Below the pieces are notes generated by a model. That model ran no database searches and was not told the DNA's origin. It was given only the letters and a program-made list of their open reading frames with translations. From CAIWHR01 sp963809965 (GTDB taxonomy: Bacteria > Pseudomonadota > Gammaproteobacteria > Burkholderiales > Casimicrobiaceae): a DNA stretch of 64,000 nt. A program made the translations under genes and the position numbers. The stretch's first letter is position 1. The number at the start of each line of letters is the position of its first letter. Below, in pieces: positions 18,650-31,119 of the stretch. Location: positions 26,560 through 90,559 of the forward strand of contig CAWELU010000039.1 of NCBI GenBank assembly GCA_963809965.1. The letters run 5' to 3'.

Positions 18650-19597
18650 CGCTCGCCGGATTCTTCTCCCAGCTGCTGCAGGTCGCCATTGCGCTGACGC
18701 TCGCGCCGCTGCTCGTCGGCTGGGTCAACCAGTGCCGCGCGTGGATGTCGAACCGGAGCGCCCCGCCGCTGCTGCTCCCCTACCGCACCATCCGCAAGCT
18801 CTTCACCAAGGATGCCATCGTCGCCGAAGGGGCGTCGCCGATCTTCCGGGTCACGCCGTACATCGTCTTCGGTGCGATGACGCTGCGCTGCGGCGATCGT
18901 TCCCTCGCTCGCAACCGACCTGCCGTTCGCGCTCGCCGCCGACACCATCGCGCTGGTCGGGCTGTTCGCGCTCGCCCGCGTGTTCATCGCGCTGGCCGCG
19001 ATGGACATCGGCACCGCGTTCGGATCGCTCGGCGCCCGCCGCGAGATGTTCATCGGCTTCCTCGCCGAGCCGGCGCTGCTGATGGTGCTGTTCACGGCCT
19101 CGTTGATCTCGGGCTCGACGTCGCTGCCGACCATCGTCGACACGCTCGCGCACCGCGAGTTCGCGATCTACCCCAGCCTTGCCTTCGCCGGTGTCGCCTT
19201 CACGATGGTGTCGCTGGCCGAGAACGCGCGCATACCGGTGGACAACCCGGCGACGCATCTCGAGCTCACGATGATCCACGAGGCGATGATCCTCGAGTAT
19301 TCCGCGCGGCACCTGGCGCTGATCGAATGGGCGGCGGCGTTGAAGCTGTTCAACTATTCGTGCATCGGGCTGGCGCTCTTCTTTCCGTTCGGCATCGCGG
19401 CCGGGGGCGGCGACTGGCTGGCTATCCTGGGCGCCGCCCCGACCCTGATCGGCAAGCTCGCCATCGGCGGCTTCCTGCTGGCGGTGATCGAGACGCTGTC
19501 GGCCAAGATGCGGATTTTCCGCGCGCCGGAGTTTCTCGGCACCGCGTTCCTGCTGGCGGTGCTGGCGATGCTGGTCAACCTGCTGCTGGGCAGTTGA
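18646..19597 (+). CDS. hyfC: Hydrogenase-4 component C-like membrane subunit (NuoH homologue; one frame change)
   Basis: About 316 residues, homologous to NuoH, HycD and HyfC, the membrane arm subunit contacting the peripheral Fe-S module. Landmarks are LLPYRTIRKLFTKDAIV, IALAAMDIGTAFGSLGARRE, then ENARIPVDNPATHLELTMIH, which is the highly conserved loop, and ILEYSARHLALIEWA. One extra base near 18890 shifts the frame after FGAMTL. The ATG at 18646 overlaps the hyfB stop. The conserved Glu/Asp-rich loop argues for a working coupling subunit. Confidence 0.87.
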
Positions 19598-19611
19598 GGG
19601 CGCCCGACGCG

Positions 19612-20280
19612 ATGGCCACGCTCCCCTTCTACGCGCAACTCATCAACCTCTTCGCGGCGCTCCTGCTGCTGCTCGCGTTCGCGATGCTGACGCAGCGGCG
19701 CGTGCTGTCGCTCATCAACCTGTTCGCGGCGCAGGGGCTGGCACTCGCGCTGTCGACCGCGGTCGTCGCCTGGGGAACGCACCAGACGCACCTGTACTGG
19801 TCGGCCGGCCTCACGCTGCTGCTGAAGGTTGCCTTGCTGCCCTGGCTCCTCCATCGCCTGATCCGGCGGCTCGACGTCAAATGGGACGTCGAGGGCCTGA
19901 TCAACGTCCCGACGACGATGCTGATCGGCATCGTGCTGGTCGTGTTCTCGTTCAACCTCGCCCTCCCGATATCGCAGCTCGCGAGCACGGTCACACGCTC
20001 GACGCTGGGCATTGCGATGGCGAGCGTGATGCTGGCCTTTCTGATGATGATCACGCGCCGCAAGGCGATCCCGCAGGTCATCGGATTTCTCGCGATGGAG
20101 AACGGACTGTTCTTCGCCGCGACCAGCGCGACCTACGGCATGCCGATGGTCGTCGAGCTCGGCATCGCGCTCGACGTCCTGGTCGGGATGCTGATCCTCG
20201 GCGTGTTCTTCTTCCAGATCCGCGAGCAGTTCGACAGCCTGGACCTGAAGCACCTCGAGCAGCTGAAGGAGGGCGAGTGA
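19612..20280 (+). CDS. hyfE: Hydrogenase-4 component E-like membrane subunit (NuoK-related)
   Basis: A 222-residue membrane protein with about six to seven hydrophobic segments, matching HyfE. It contains TQRRVLSLINLFAAQGLAL near residue 30 and GFLAMENGLFFAATSATYG in the second half, the latter carrying the acidic residue (E) in a NuoK-like helix. It ends LDLKHLEQLKEGE. The ATG is 14 bp after hyfC. No frame change. It should form part of the ion-translocating membrane arm. Confidence 0.87.
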   Translation: MATLPFYAQLINLFAALLLLLAFAMLTQRRVLSLINLFAAQGLALALSTAVVAWGTHQTHLYWSAGLTLLLKVALLPWLLHRLIRRLDVKWDVEGLINVPTTMLIGIVLVVFSFNLALPISQLASTVTRSTLGIAMASVMLAFLMMITRRKAIPQVIGFLAMENGLFFAATSATYGMPMVVELGIALDVLVGMLILGVFFFQIREQFDSLDLKHLEQLKEGE

Positions 20281-20392
20281 GCGCGGCAGGCACGACCCAC
20301 GGCCGGGCCAAGGCCCGAAGGGCGTGTCGCCACGCTGAGGTGCGCCCGAGTACCGTGCAGAGCGCGATGCGACTTCGGTGCGGAGGGCGCGA

Positions 20393-21845
20393 GTGATCGA
20401 GATCCTCGCGGTGCTCGCGCTGCCGCTCAGCGGCGGCGTGCTGCTCGGCCTCATCGGCGAGCGCGGCGTGGCTCCCGTCCGTCAATGTCGTCATCAGCCT
20501 GCTCACCTTTCTCGCCGCCGTGGCGCTGACGGTGCGGGTGATCGTCGACGGGCCGCAGCTCGCCCTCGAGCAGCAGTTCTTCGTCGACCCGTTCAACGTG
20601 TTTCTCGTGGCGCTGACCGCCTTCGTCGGCTTCACGACGGCGATCTTCTCGCGCCCCTACATGCGCATCGAGCACGAGCACGGCCGGCTGACGGCGGCGC
20701 GGTTGAGGCTCTATCACAGCATGTACCAGTTCTTCAGCTTCACGATGCTGCTCGCGCTCCTCACCAACAACATGGGCATCCTGTGGGTGGCCATGGAGGC
20801 CGCGACGCTCACGACCGTGCTGCTCGTCTCGCTTTACCGCACCCCGGCGAGCCTCGAGGCGGCGTGGAAGTATTTCATCCTCTGCGGCGTCGGGATCGCG
20901 CAGGCGCTGTTCGGCACGATCCTGCTCTACTTCGCCGCCGAGAAGCTGCTGGGCGCGGGAGGAGGCGCGCTGCTGTGGACCGAGTTGAACGGCGTGAAGG
21001 GCGAGCTCGAGCCTACCGTGCTGTCGATCGCGTTCGTGTTCCTGCTGGTCGGCTACGGCACCAAGGTCGGCCTGGTGCCGCTGCACAACTGGCTGCCCGA
21101 CGCGCACGCCGAGGGACCCACACCGGTGTCGGCCGTGCTCTCCGGACTTCTGCTCAACGTGGCCCTCTATGCGGTCGTCCGCTGCAAGGTCCTGGTCGAG
21201 GGCTCGCTGCACACGACGTTCGCTCGCGAGCTGATGATGGGCTTCGGCCTGCTGTCGGTCGTCGTCGCGGCGCTGCTGCTGTCGCGGCAGAAGGACATCA
21301 AGCGCCTGTTCGCCTATTCGTCGATCGAGCACATGGGGATCATCACGTTCGCGTTCGGCATCGGGGGCGCCGTCGCCAACTTCGCCGCGTTGCTGCACAT
21401 GACCGTGCATTCGCTCACCAAGTCCGCGATCTTCTTCGCGGTCGGACACGCGGCGCAGAAGACGGGAACGCAACTGATTGACGACATCCGTGGTCTCGTC
21501 GTCATCAGCCCGACGATCGGCTGGGGGCTGATCCTGGGCACGCTGGCGATCCTCGGCATGCCGCCGTTCGGCGTTTTCACGAGCGAGTTCCTGCTGCTCG
21601 TCACCGCGATGCGCGAGCAGCCGTGGGCGACGCCGATCCTGCTGGCCGCGCTCGGTCTCGCGTTCGCCGCGGTGTTCTCGAAGGTGCAGCCGATGGTGTT
21701 TGGCGAGACCAACGCCAAGCGCCTCCCGGTGCGTCCGGCGATGATCCCCGTTTTCGTCCATCTCGCCCTGGTGCTCATGCTGGGGCTGTGGATTCCCCCG
21801 TTCCTGGCCGGCTGGTACCGGCAGGCCGCGCAACTCATCGGGTGA
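20393..21845 (+). CDS. hyfF: Hydrogenase-4 component F-like antiporter subunit (one frame change)
   Basis: Antiporter-like subunit of about 483 residues related to NuoN/NuoM and HyfF. Motifs are MGILWVAMEAATLTTVLLVS, GYGTKVGLVPLHNWLPDAH (conserved Lys and His), IKRLFAYSSIEHMGIITFA and FGVFTSEFLLL. The start is taken at GTG 20393. One extra base near 20470 shifts the frame just after LIGER, after which the frame is open to the TGA at 21843-21845. The 112 bp after hyfE hold no gene. It is followed 3 bp later by the large subunit. Confidence 0.85.
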
Positions 21846-21848
21846 GCG

Positions 21849-23407
21849 ATGGACGTCGCCCGCCTCGGACTCGCCGCCGCATCATTGCCTTCGGCCGTGC
21901 CGGCGAGGCGTTGCCCGGTCGATGGAATGCAGCTCCTCACGGCGTGCCGCGTCGCGTGGGAACAGGGTGGGCAACTCGTCGCGCTGTGGGCGTGTGACGA
22001 ACGCGACCGCGACCGCGGCTTCACCATCAATGTGGTGCTGCAGGATGTCGAAGGATTCATGTTGTTCGAGCACACGTTGCCCCGCGAGGACTCGACCTAT
22101 CCCGATCTCGCGGTCGTCTTTCCGGCTGCGAACCGGATGCAGCGAGCGGCTTTCGATCTCGTCGGCATCGCCGCGCAGGCGGACGACCAGCGGCCTTGGG
22201 TGTGGCAGGCAAGTTGGCCGATCGATCGTTATCCGCTGCGCCGTGATTTCGAGGCGTCGCCGAAATGGGAGCCGGGCCAGGAGGAATACGCGTTCGTGCG
22301 CGTCGAAGGCGATGGCGTGCACGAGATCCCGGTCGGTCCGGTCCACGCGGGAATCATCGAGCCCGGTCATTTCCGCTTCCAGATCGTCGGCGAGAAGGTG
22401 CTGCGGCTCGAGGAGCGCCTCGGCTTCGTCCACAAGGGCATCGAGAAGCGCTTCGAGACGTTGCCGCTGGCGGAAGGCCACCGGCTCGCCGGCCGCGTCT
22501 CGGGCGATAGCACCGTCGCGTACGCCTGGGCGTATGCGCAGGCCCTGGAGGCGATCGCGGGCGTGACGCCGCCACCGCGCGCCGTATGGCTGCGCGCGCT
22601 GGCCCTCGAACGCGAGCGACTCGCCAACCACCTGGGCGACCTCGGCTACCTCGGCAACGACGGCGGCTTCGCGTTCGGTCTCGCGCAGTTCTCGCGGTTG
22701 AAGGAGGATGTGCTGCGCGCGAACCTTGCGGCATTCGGCCATCGCCTGCTGATGGACTTCATTGTCCCCGGCGGGGTGGCGGCCGATCTCGAGGCCGGCC
22801 CCTGCCGCCGCGATGCGCGACGAATGCGCGGTGCTGGAACGCGAGATACGCACGCTGCGCGGCATCTACGATGACCACGACGGACTGCAGGACCGGTTTC
22901 GCACCTGCGGTGTCGTGCTCCCCGCGCTGGCCGCGACAGCTCGGGCTCACCGGCATGGCCGGCCGCGCAAGCGGGCAGGCGCGCGACCTGCGCTGCGACT
23001 TTCCGAGCCCCCCGTACGACGTGCTCGCCGTGCGCAAGGTGGCATCGGACCGCGGCGATGTCGCCGCGCGCGTGGCCGTCCGCTTCGACGAGGCGTTCGA
23101 ATCGCTGCGCCTCGTCCGCGCGATCGTCGATTCGATGCCGGAAGGCGCTGCAGCGAGCGAGGTTCGCGTGACGGTTCCCGAGCCGCCGCCCTACCGCAAG
23201 GGGCTGGGCGCGATCGAGGGCTGGCGCGGGCCGGTCCTGGTCGCGCTCGAATCGGGTCCCGGCGGGTCGATCCGCCGCTGCCATCCGCACGACCCGTCGT
23301 GGGCGAACTGGCCGGTGCTCGAGCACGCGGTGATCGGCAACATCGTTCCGGATTTCCCGCTGATCAACAAGTCGTTCAACCTCTCGTACAGCGGGCAGGA
23401 CCTCTAA
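21849..23407 (+). CDS. Hydrogenase-4 component G-like large subunit lacking all Ni-Fe cysteines (Ehr type; two frame changes)
   Basis: Fusion of a NuoC-like domain (about residues 20-140, SWPIDRYPLRRDF) and a NuoD/NiFe-large-subunit-like domain (from EIPVGPVHAGIIEPGHFRF), about 518 residues. In true group 4 hydrogenases the N-terminal motif RVCGICGFAHS binds Ni-Fe; here the aligned stretch is RVSGDSTVAY (residues 216-225), so both Cys are Ser. The C-terminal DPCxSC motif is replaced by SFNLSYSGQDL, the protein's last residues. It therefore cannot assemble the standard Ni-Fe centre and resembles the energy-converting hydrogenase-related (Ehr) complexes. One-base changes near 22800 and 22930 disturb the frame but lie outside both motifs. 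Confidence 0.85.
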
Positions 23408-23412
23408 TCGCC

Positions 23413-23955
23413 ATGCTCCACATCCTCCGCCAGATCGCACGAACCGGGATCCGCAGCGAAGCCCCGCCCACGCCCGCCGAAGACATGGTCGTGGTCGCGC
23501 GATTGCAGGAGAAGATTCTGCGCATCCTCGGCCGCGCGTTGACGATCCGGCAGGTCGATGCCGGCTCGTGCAACGGCTGCGAGCTCGAGATCCACGCGCT
23601 CGGCAATCCGTACTACAACATCGAGGGCCTGGGCATCAAGTTCGTCGCGAGCCCGCGCCACGCCGACCTGCTGCTGGTCACCGGACCGGTGTCGAAGCAC
23701 ATGGCGATCGCGCTGCAGCGCACCTACGACGCGACGCCGGAGCCCCGGCTCGTGGTCGCGGTCGGCGATTGCGGCTGCACCGGCGGAATCTTCGGCGAGA
23801 GCTATGCGAGCCTCGGTCGCGTCGCCAACGTGATACCGGTCGACGTCGAGATTCCCGGCTGCCCCCCGACGCCGACGGCGCTGCTGCAGGGCATCCTCGC
23901 GGCGATCACGATAGGCGCCTCACCGGTTGACTCGTCAGGCGCCACGGCCGACTGA
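23413..23955 (+). CDS. hyfI: Hydrogenase-4 component I-like Fe-S small subunit (NuoB homologue)
   Basis: A 180-residue soluble subunit carrying the proximal [4Fe-4S] cluster of complex I/group 4 hydrogenases. The ligands are visible in DAGSCNGCELEIHALG (C53, C56), VGDCGCTGGIFG (C120, C122) and EIPGCPPTPTALLQG (C150). It starts five bases after the large-subunit stop, with no frame change. It is the last gene of the cluster; no gene for a HyfH/HycF-type ferredoxin subunit follows. The intact cluster site next to a large subunit without Ni-Fe suggests an electron-transfer role without hydrogen chemistry. Confidence 0.88.
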   Translation: MLHILRQIARTGIRSEAPPTPAEDMVVVARLQEKILRILGRALTIRQVDAGSCNGCELEIHALGNPYYNIEGLGIKFVASPRHADLLLVTGPVSKHMAIALQRTYDATPEPRLVVAVGDCGCTGGIFGESYASLGRVANVIPVDVEIPGCPPTPTALLQGILAAITIGASPVDSSGATAD

Positions 23956-24094
23956 TGTTCGCCTCCTGGTCGGCTCGCACACGGTACTGCTGATGACGGC
24001 CACGCGACGAGATTCGCGGCGGACGCGAGCCGAGCCCGCCGCTGCCGCTCGTACCGCGGCTAAGCGGACGTCATGGGATCTTACAGTACGGCTA

Positions 24095-24491
24095 TCACAG
24101 GTCGCTCAACAACGCCGTCCAATTTGTCCGCAAGCTTACTTGGTCGGCGCGCAGGAGAAACGACTGCGGCATCGTGATTCCGAGCGCCTTGGCGGTCTTC
24201 ATGTCTAACGCCAAGTTGAAGCGCGAATTCTGATAAACAGGCTGATCGCCCGGTTCGCCGCCATTCGGCACGCGCGCCAGTAGCTCGACGCCGAGTCGTG
24301 TGTCCTCCAAAGGATCCGTTCCGTACGACGCGAGACCTCCGCCAGCCACCCCTTCACAATGCCGTCTGCAATCGGATCGCTCACGTGCGTGAACACGATG
24401 GGAGTCGATTTCGTCGCAAACTGTACGGCTTGGGTTGCCGAGGAGGAAAACGTGAGGATCGCATCGGGCTGCGCTGCTTGTGCAGCATGAC
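24095..24491 (-). pseudogene. Remnant of an ABC transporter substrate-binding protein (ABC_sub_bind family)
   Basis: Two pieces of the same family lie head to tail in different frames. The upstream piece (about 24330-24490) reads PDAILTFSSSATQAVQFATK followed by IVFTHVSDPIADGIVKG, the usual mid-N-terminal region. The downstream piece (24095-24349) reads GGGLASYGTDPLEDT and ends with TAKALGITMPQSFLLRADQ, the family C-terminus. The segment that normally joins them (roughly 150-170 residues) is missing, as is the signal peptide region. This is a decayed gene with an internal deletion, not a single-base error. The 140 bp between hyfI and this remnant hold nothing I recognise. Confidence 0.7.
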
Positions 24492-24976
24492 TCAGTCGCG
24501 CGTCGAGCGCTCGTAGCGCACGTCCGGCTCCCGTTCCACGTTGGCGCTGCCGTCGCCGAACATCACGGCCGTGAAGCCGTGGCGTTCGTAGAAGCGCCTA
24601 GCGCCGGCGTTGCGCGCGAAGGTCGACAGGCGCAGCACCGGCGTCACCATCGCCGCTTCGGCGAGAACCGCTTTGAGCAGTCGCGAGCCGATGCCGCGTC
24701 CGGTCCAGCCAGGCTGGACGTACAGGTGCATGAGCCAGGCGCCATCGCGCGCGGCGAAGCCGACGATCTCGCCATCGACTTCGGCGACGCGGACCGAATG
24801 CCGCTCGAACACCGTGTCGCGCATCCAGGCTCGCGTTTCGGCCTCCGTGTGCGGGTCGCGCAATCCGGGCAAGGTCGCGCGCCGCGAAGCCAGGTACAGG
24901 TGGCCGCGGCATCGGCCTCGGCCGCGAACTTCGCGGGAAAAGGCCGGCGAATGACGACGGAGGCTGGCGCGCTCAT
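24492..24976 (-). CDS. GNAT family N-acetyltransferase (one frame change)
   Basis: About 160 residues of the GNAT fold. The acetyl-CoA binding signature is in QPGWTGRGIGSRLLKAVL, followed by LRLSTFARNAGARRFYERHG, the usual motif B. The start MSAPASVVIRRPF at 24976 is in another frame from the rest; a one-base change near 24905 joins it to YLASRRATLPGLRD. The acceptor substrate is unknown. Its end abuts the ABC_sub_bind remnant, and it lies 59 bp downstream of uvrA on the same strand. Confidence 0.75.
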
Positions 24977-25035
24977 AGCCGGATTTCTTGCCGGTCGGGG
25001 CGGTCGCGTTTGCTCTCGAACAAGCGTGACGACGT

Positions 25036-27983
<2,948 letters not shown>

Positions 27984-28123
27984 GCCGGTCGATTCTGGAG
28001 ACGTTCGCCGCTGTTAGGACGTTCGCACTAAGCCGTCCGACGCATGCCGGGCGACGAGGCAACCTGCTACTATACCGCCATTCGCGAGCGGTTTCTAAGA
28101 CGTTCTTTCCTTCGCGTTTTTCC

Positions 28124-29381
28124 ATGCCGCACGATCCTGCATCCACCGAAGCAGCCGCCCCGGTTTCGCGCGCACCCAAGGTGCGGATGACCTCGGTCGA
28201 ACGCCGCGCAACCGTCGGCCTGGCGGGCATTTTCGGGCTGCGGATGCTCGGCATGTTCATCGTGCTGCCCGTGCTCGCGCTCTACGCGGAAACGATACCC
28301 GGCGGCCGCGACCACACGCTGGTCGGGCTCGCTCTCGGTGCCTACGGCCTGACCCAGGCGATCCTGCAGGTTCCCTTCGGCTGGGCCTCCGATCGGTGGG
28401 GGCGCAAGCCGGTCATCGTGGCGGGGCTCGTCGTGTTCGCGCTCGGCAGCTTCATCGCGGCGTGGGCGCCCACGATCCTGTGGACGATCGTCGGTCGCAC
28501 CGTGCAGGGCGCGGGCGCGATCTCGGCTGCCGTAATCGCGCTGACGGCCGACCTTACGCGCGACGAGGTGCGGACGCGCGCCATGGCGGCCATCGGCATG
28601 ACGATAGGCGCGACGTTTGCGTTGTCGCTCGTCGCCGGTCCCGCGCTCACCGGCGTCATCGGCGTGCCGGGCATCTTCGTGCTGACCGGAGTGCTGGCGC
28701 TGTCCGCGATCGCCCTGCTCAATCGCGTCGTGCCCGATCCCGGCGCACTCCCGGAGCGCAGCGATTCCGCCGGGCCAATGGAAGCGTGTGCTCTTCGATA
28801 CGCAGCTGCTCCGGCTGAACTACGGAATCTTCGCGCTGCATGCGGCACTGATGGCGCTGTTCGTCCAGGTGCCGTTCATGCTGCGCGACGCCGGCATTCC
28901 GGGCAGCCGGCACTGGCTGGTCTACCTTCCGGTGCTCGCGGCGTCGGTGGTGCTGATGCTGCCGGGGATGCTCAACGCCGACCGTCCGGGGCGCGGCAAG
29001 CCGGTATTCATCGGCGCCGTGGGCACGTTGCTGGCGGGGCAAGCAATGCTTGCGTTCGCCGGCGTGTCGTTGCCGCTGACGATCGCGGCGCTCGTGGTGT
29101 TCTTCACGGCGTTCAACCTGCTCGAGGCCACGCTGCCCTCGCTCATCTCCAAGTTCGCGCCGCCGGGGGTGAAGGGCACCGCGGTTGGCGTGTATTCGAG
29201 CGTGCAGTTCTTCGGCACCTTCGTCGGCGCCGCGGTCGGCGGGTGGCTCTCGCAGCATCAGGGGCCGGCGGCCGTGTTCGGGTTCGGTCTCGTCCTGACC
29301 GCCCTGTGGCTCGCGGCAAGCGTGACGATGTCGGCACCGCCGGCTTTCAATCAAGGCAACTATTCGATGGGGGAAACATAA
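28124..29381 (+). CDS. MFS transporter, YajR-like (one frame change)
   Basis: Drug/proton-type MFS permease of about 418 residues. The loop 2-3 signature is GWASDRWGRKPVIV, and TM5-like antiporter motif C is LVAGPALTGVIGVPG. One base change near 28785 splits it after ALPERSDSAG; the second half resumes WKRVLFDTQLLRLNYG. It ends NQGNYSMGET directly before the ssb ATG. The uvrA/MFS/ssb arrangement is common in betaproteobacteria and suggests co-transcription with ssb. A substrate is not known. Confidence 0.82.
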
Positions 29382-29870
29382 ATGGCTTCCGTGAACAAGG
29401 TGATCCTGGTCGGAAACCTCGGCCGCGATCCCGAAACGCGGTACGCGACCAGCGGCGCGGCGATCTGCAACGTCACGATCGCGACGTCGCGGCAGTGGAA
29501 GGACAAGGCGAGCGGCGAGAAACGGGAGGAGACGGAGTGGCATCGCGTTGTCTTCTACGACCGCCTGGCCGAAATCGCCGGCGAGTATCTCAAGAAGGGG
29601 CGTCCGGTCTACGTGGAGGGCCGCCTGAAAACGCGCAAATGGCAGGACAAGGAAGGCCAGGACCGCTACACGACCGAGATCGTCGCCGAGGAAATGCAGC
29701 TGCTGGGGTCGCGCGAAGGCAGTGGCAGTGGCGGCGGCGACGTCGAGTTCAGTGGGAGCGCCCCGAGTTCACGCGCGAGCGGTGGCGGCGGTGGCGCAAG
29801 CGGTCCCGCCAAGGGCGGTGGCGCGAAAAAGACCAGTCCCGACGATCTGGACGACGACATCCCCTTCTGA
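29382..29870 (+). CDS. ssb: Single-stranded DNA-binding protein
   Basis: A 162-residue SSB. The OB-fold occupies residues ~1-108 (MASVNKVILVGNLGRDPETR, then YLKKGRPVYVEGRLKTRKW). A Gly/Ser-rich flexible linker follows. It ends with the conserved acidic tip DDLDDDIPF, which recruits repair and replication partners. The ATG comes immediately after the MFS stop. No frame change. Confidence 0.96.
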   Translation: MASVNKVILVGNLGRDPETRYATSGAAICNVTIATSRQWKDKASGEKREETEWHRVVFYDRLAEIAGEYLKKGRPVYVEGRLKTRKWQDKEGQDRYTTEIVAEEMQLLGSREGSGSGGGDVEFSGSAPSSRASGGGGGASGPAKGGGAKKTSPDDLDDDIPF

Positions 29871-29876
29871 TTCCCG

Positions 29877-31013
29877 TCAGGCTGCAACGACGCCGCCCGC
29901 AACGGTCACGGCGTCCGCTACAGCCGATGCGGTGATCACGCCACCACCGAGACACACGTCGCCGTCGTACAGAACGAGGTACTGCCCCGGTGTCGGTGCC
30001 CACTGCGCCACCTCGAAGGTCGCGCGGCAACGGTCGCGTTCGCGGAGTTCGATCCGGCAGCCGGCGTCGGGCATCCGGTAGCGCGTCTTCGCGCCAAGCC
30101 GTTCCAGCGCGGACGCCCCCGGGGGTGCGCCAGCGATCCAATGGATATCCTGCGCGTCGACCTCGCGCCGGTAGAGCCGCGGATGATCGTGGCCCTGCAC
30201 GACAACGAGCGCGTTGCGTGCGGCATCCTTGCCTGCGACGAACCACGGGAGCGCCGCCGCATCCTTCGCGCCGCCCACGCCGAGTCCCTGGCGCTGCCCC
30301 AGCGTGTAGTACGCAAGGCCGTGATGCCGGCCGACGACGGTGCCGTCCTCCGTTTCGATCGGACCCGGATCGCGCGGCAGATAGCGCGCCAGGAAATCGC
30401 GGAATGGCCGCTCGCCGATGAAGCAGATGCCGGTCGAATCCTTCTTGGCCCACGTCGGGATGCCCTCGCGCCGCGCGAGCGCGCGCACGTCCCGCTTGGC
30501 GAGGTCGCCCAGAGGGAACAAGGCAGGGGCGAGTTGCTCCTGGGTCAATCGATGGAGGAAATAGCTTTGGTCCTTCGTGCCGTCCACGCCCTTCAGGAGA
30601 GCGACGCGCGCGCCGTCGCGGCGGATCCGCGCGTAGTGGCCGGTGGCGATGTGGTCCGCGCCGAGCGCGCGCGCGTGATCGAGGAAGGCACGGAACTTGA
30701 TCTCGCTGTTGCACAGGACGTCGGGATTGGGCGTGCGGCCCGCCTCGTACTCCCGCAGGAAATGCGCGAACACGCGCTCACGGTACTCGGCCGCGAAATT
30801 GACCGCCTCGAGGTCGATGCCGATGACGTCCGCGACGGCCGCGGCGTCGACCAGGTCGGCGCGCGACGTGCAGTACTCGTCGGTGTCGTCGTCCTCCCAG
30901 TTCTTCATGAACAGGCCGACGACCTCGAAGCCTTGCTGCTTCAGCAGCCACGCCGCGACCGAGGAGTCGACACCACCGGACATCCCCACGATCACGCGCG
31001 GTCTTCGCTTCAC
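29877..31013 (-). CDS. mnmA: tRNA-specific 2-thiouridylase
   Basis: Catalyses ATP-dependent 2-thiolation of U34 in tRNA-Lys, -Glu and -Gln. About 378 residues from the GTG at 31013 (VKRRPRVIVGMSGGVDSSV). The PP-loop SGGVDSSVAAWLL and the catalytic cysteines in NPDVLCNSEIKF and KKDSTGICFIGER are visible. The C-terminal beta-barrel contains YLVLYDGDVCLGGGVI. The frame could extend further upstream but without similarity, and a terminator at 31072-31099 lies inside that extension, supporting the GTG start. It is convergent with ssb, with a gap of only 6 bp. Confidence 0.94.
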   Translation of the reverse strand: MKRRPRVIVGMSGGVDSSVAAWLLKQQGFEVVGLFMKNWEDDDTDEYCTSRADLVDAAAVADVIGIDLEAVNFAAEYRERVFAHFLREYEAGRTPNPDVLCNSEIKFRAFLDHARALGADHIATGHYARIRRDGARVALLKGVDGTKDQSYFLHRLTQEQLAPALFPLGDLAKRDVRALARREGIPTWAKKDSTGICFIGERPFRDFLARYLPRDPGPIETEDGTVVGRHHGLAYYTLGQRQGLGVGGAKDAAALPWFVAGKDAARNALVVVQGHDHPRLYRREVDAQDIHWIAGAPPGASALERLGAKTRYRMPDAGCRIELRERDRCRATFEVAQWAPTPGQYLVLYDGDVCLGGGVITASAVADAVTVAGGVVAA

Positions 31014-31071
31014 GCAAGCTCCGTCACGCAGGTGCGAGCGGCCGATTCGTTCCCCGATCGCAGCAATGAAA

Positions 31072-31099
31072 AAGGCAGGGGACTCGCGACCCCTGCCTT
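31072..31099 (-). terminator. Rho-independent terminator of the 31120-31547 gene
   Basis: Ten-base perfect stem (AAGGCAGGGG / CCCCTGCCTT) with an 8-nt loop, followed on the minus strand by a run of T. It lies between the lysine/alanine-rich gene and the mnmA start, so mnmA must have its own promoter. Confidence 0.85.
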
Positions 31100-31119
31100 C
31101 GGTCCGGAAGAAAGACGCC

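Noticed and set aside
21849..23955. A working [NiFe] hydrogenase or formate hydrogenlyase
   Set aside because: Neither cysteine pair of the Ni-Fe site is present and there are no maturation or formate dehydrogenase genes in the window.
27984..28123. A LexA box shared by uvrA and the MFS-ssb unit
   Set aside because: No CTGT-N8-ACAG-like palindrome could be found in the interval.
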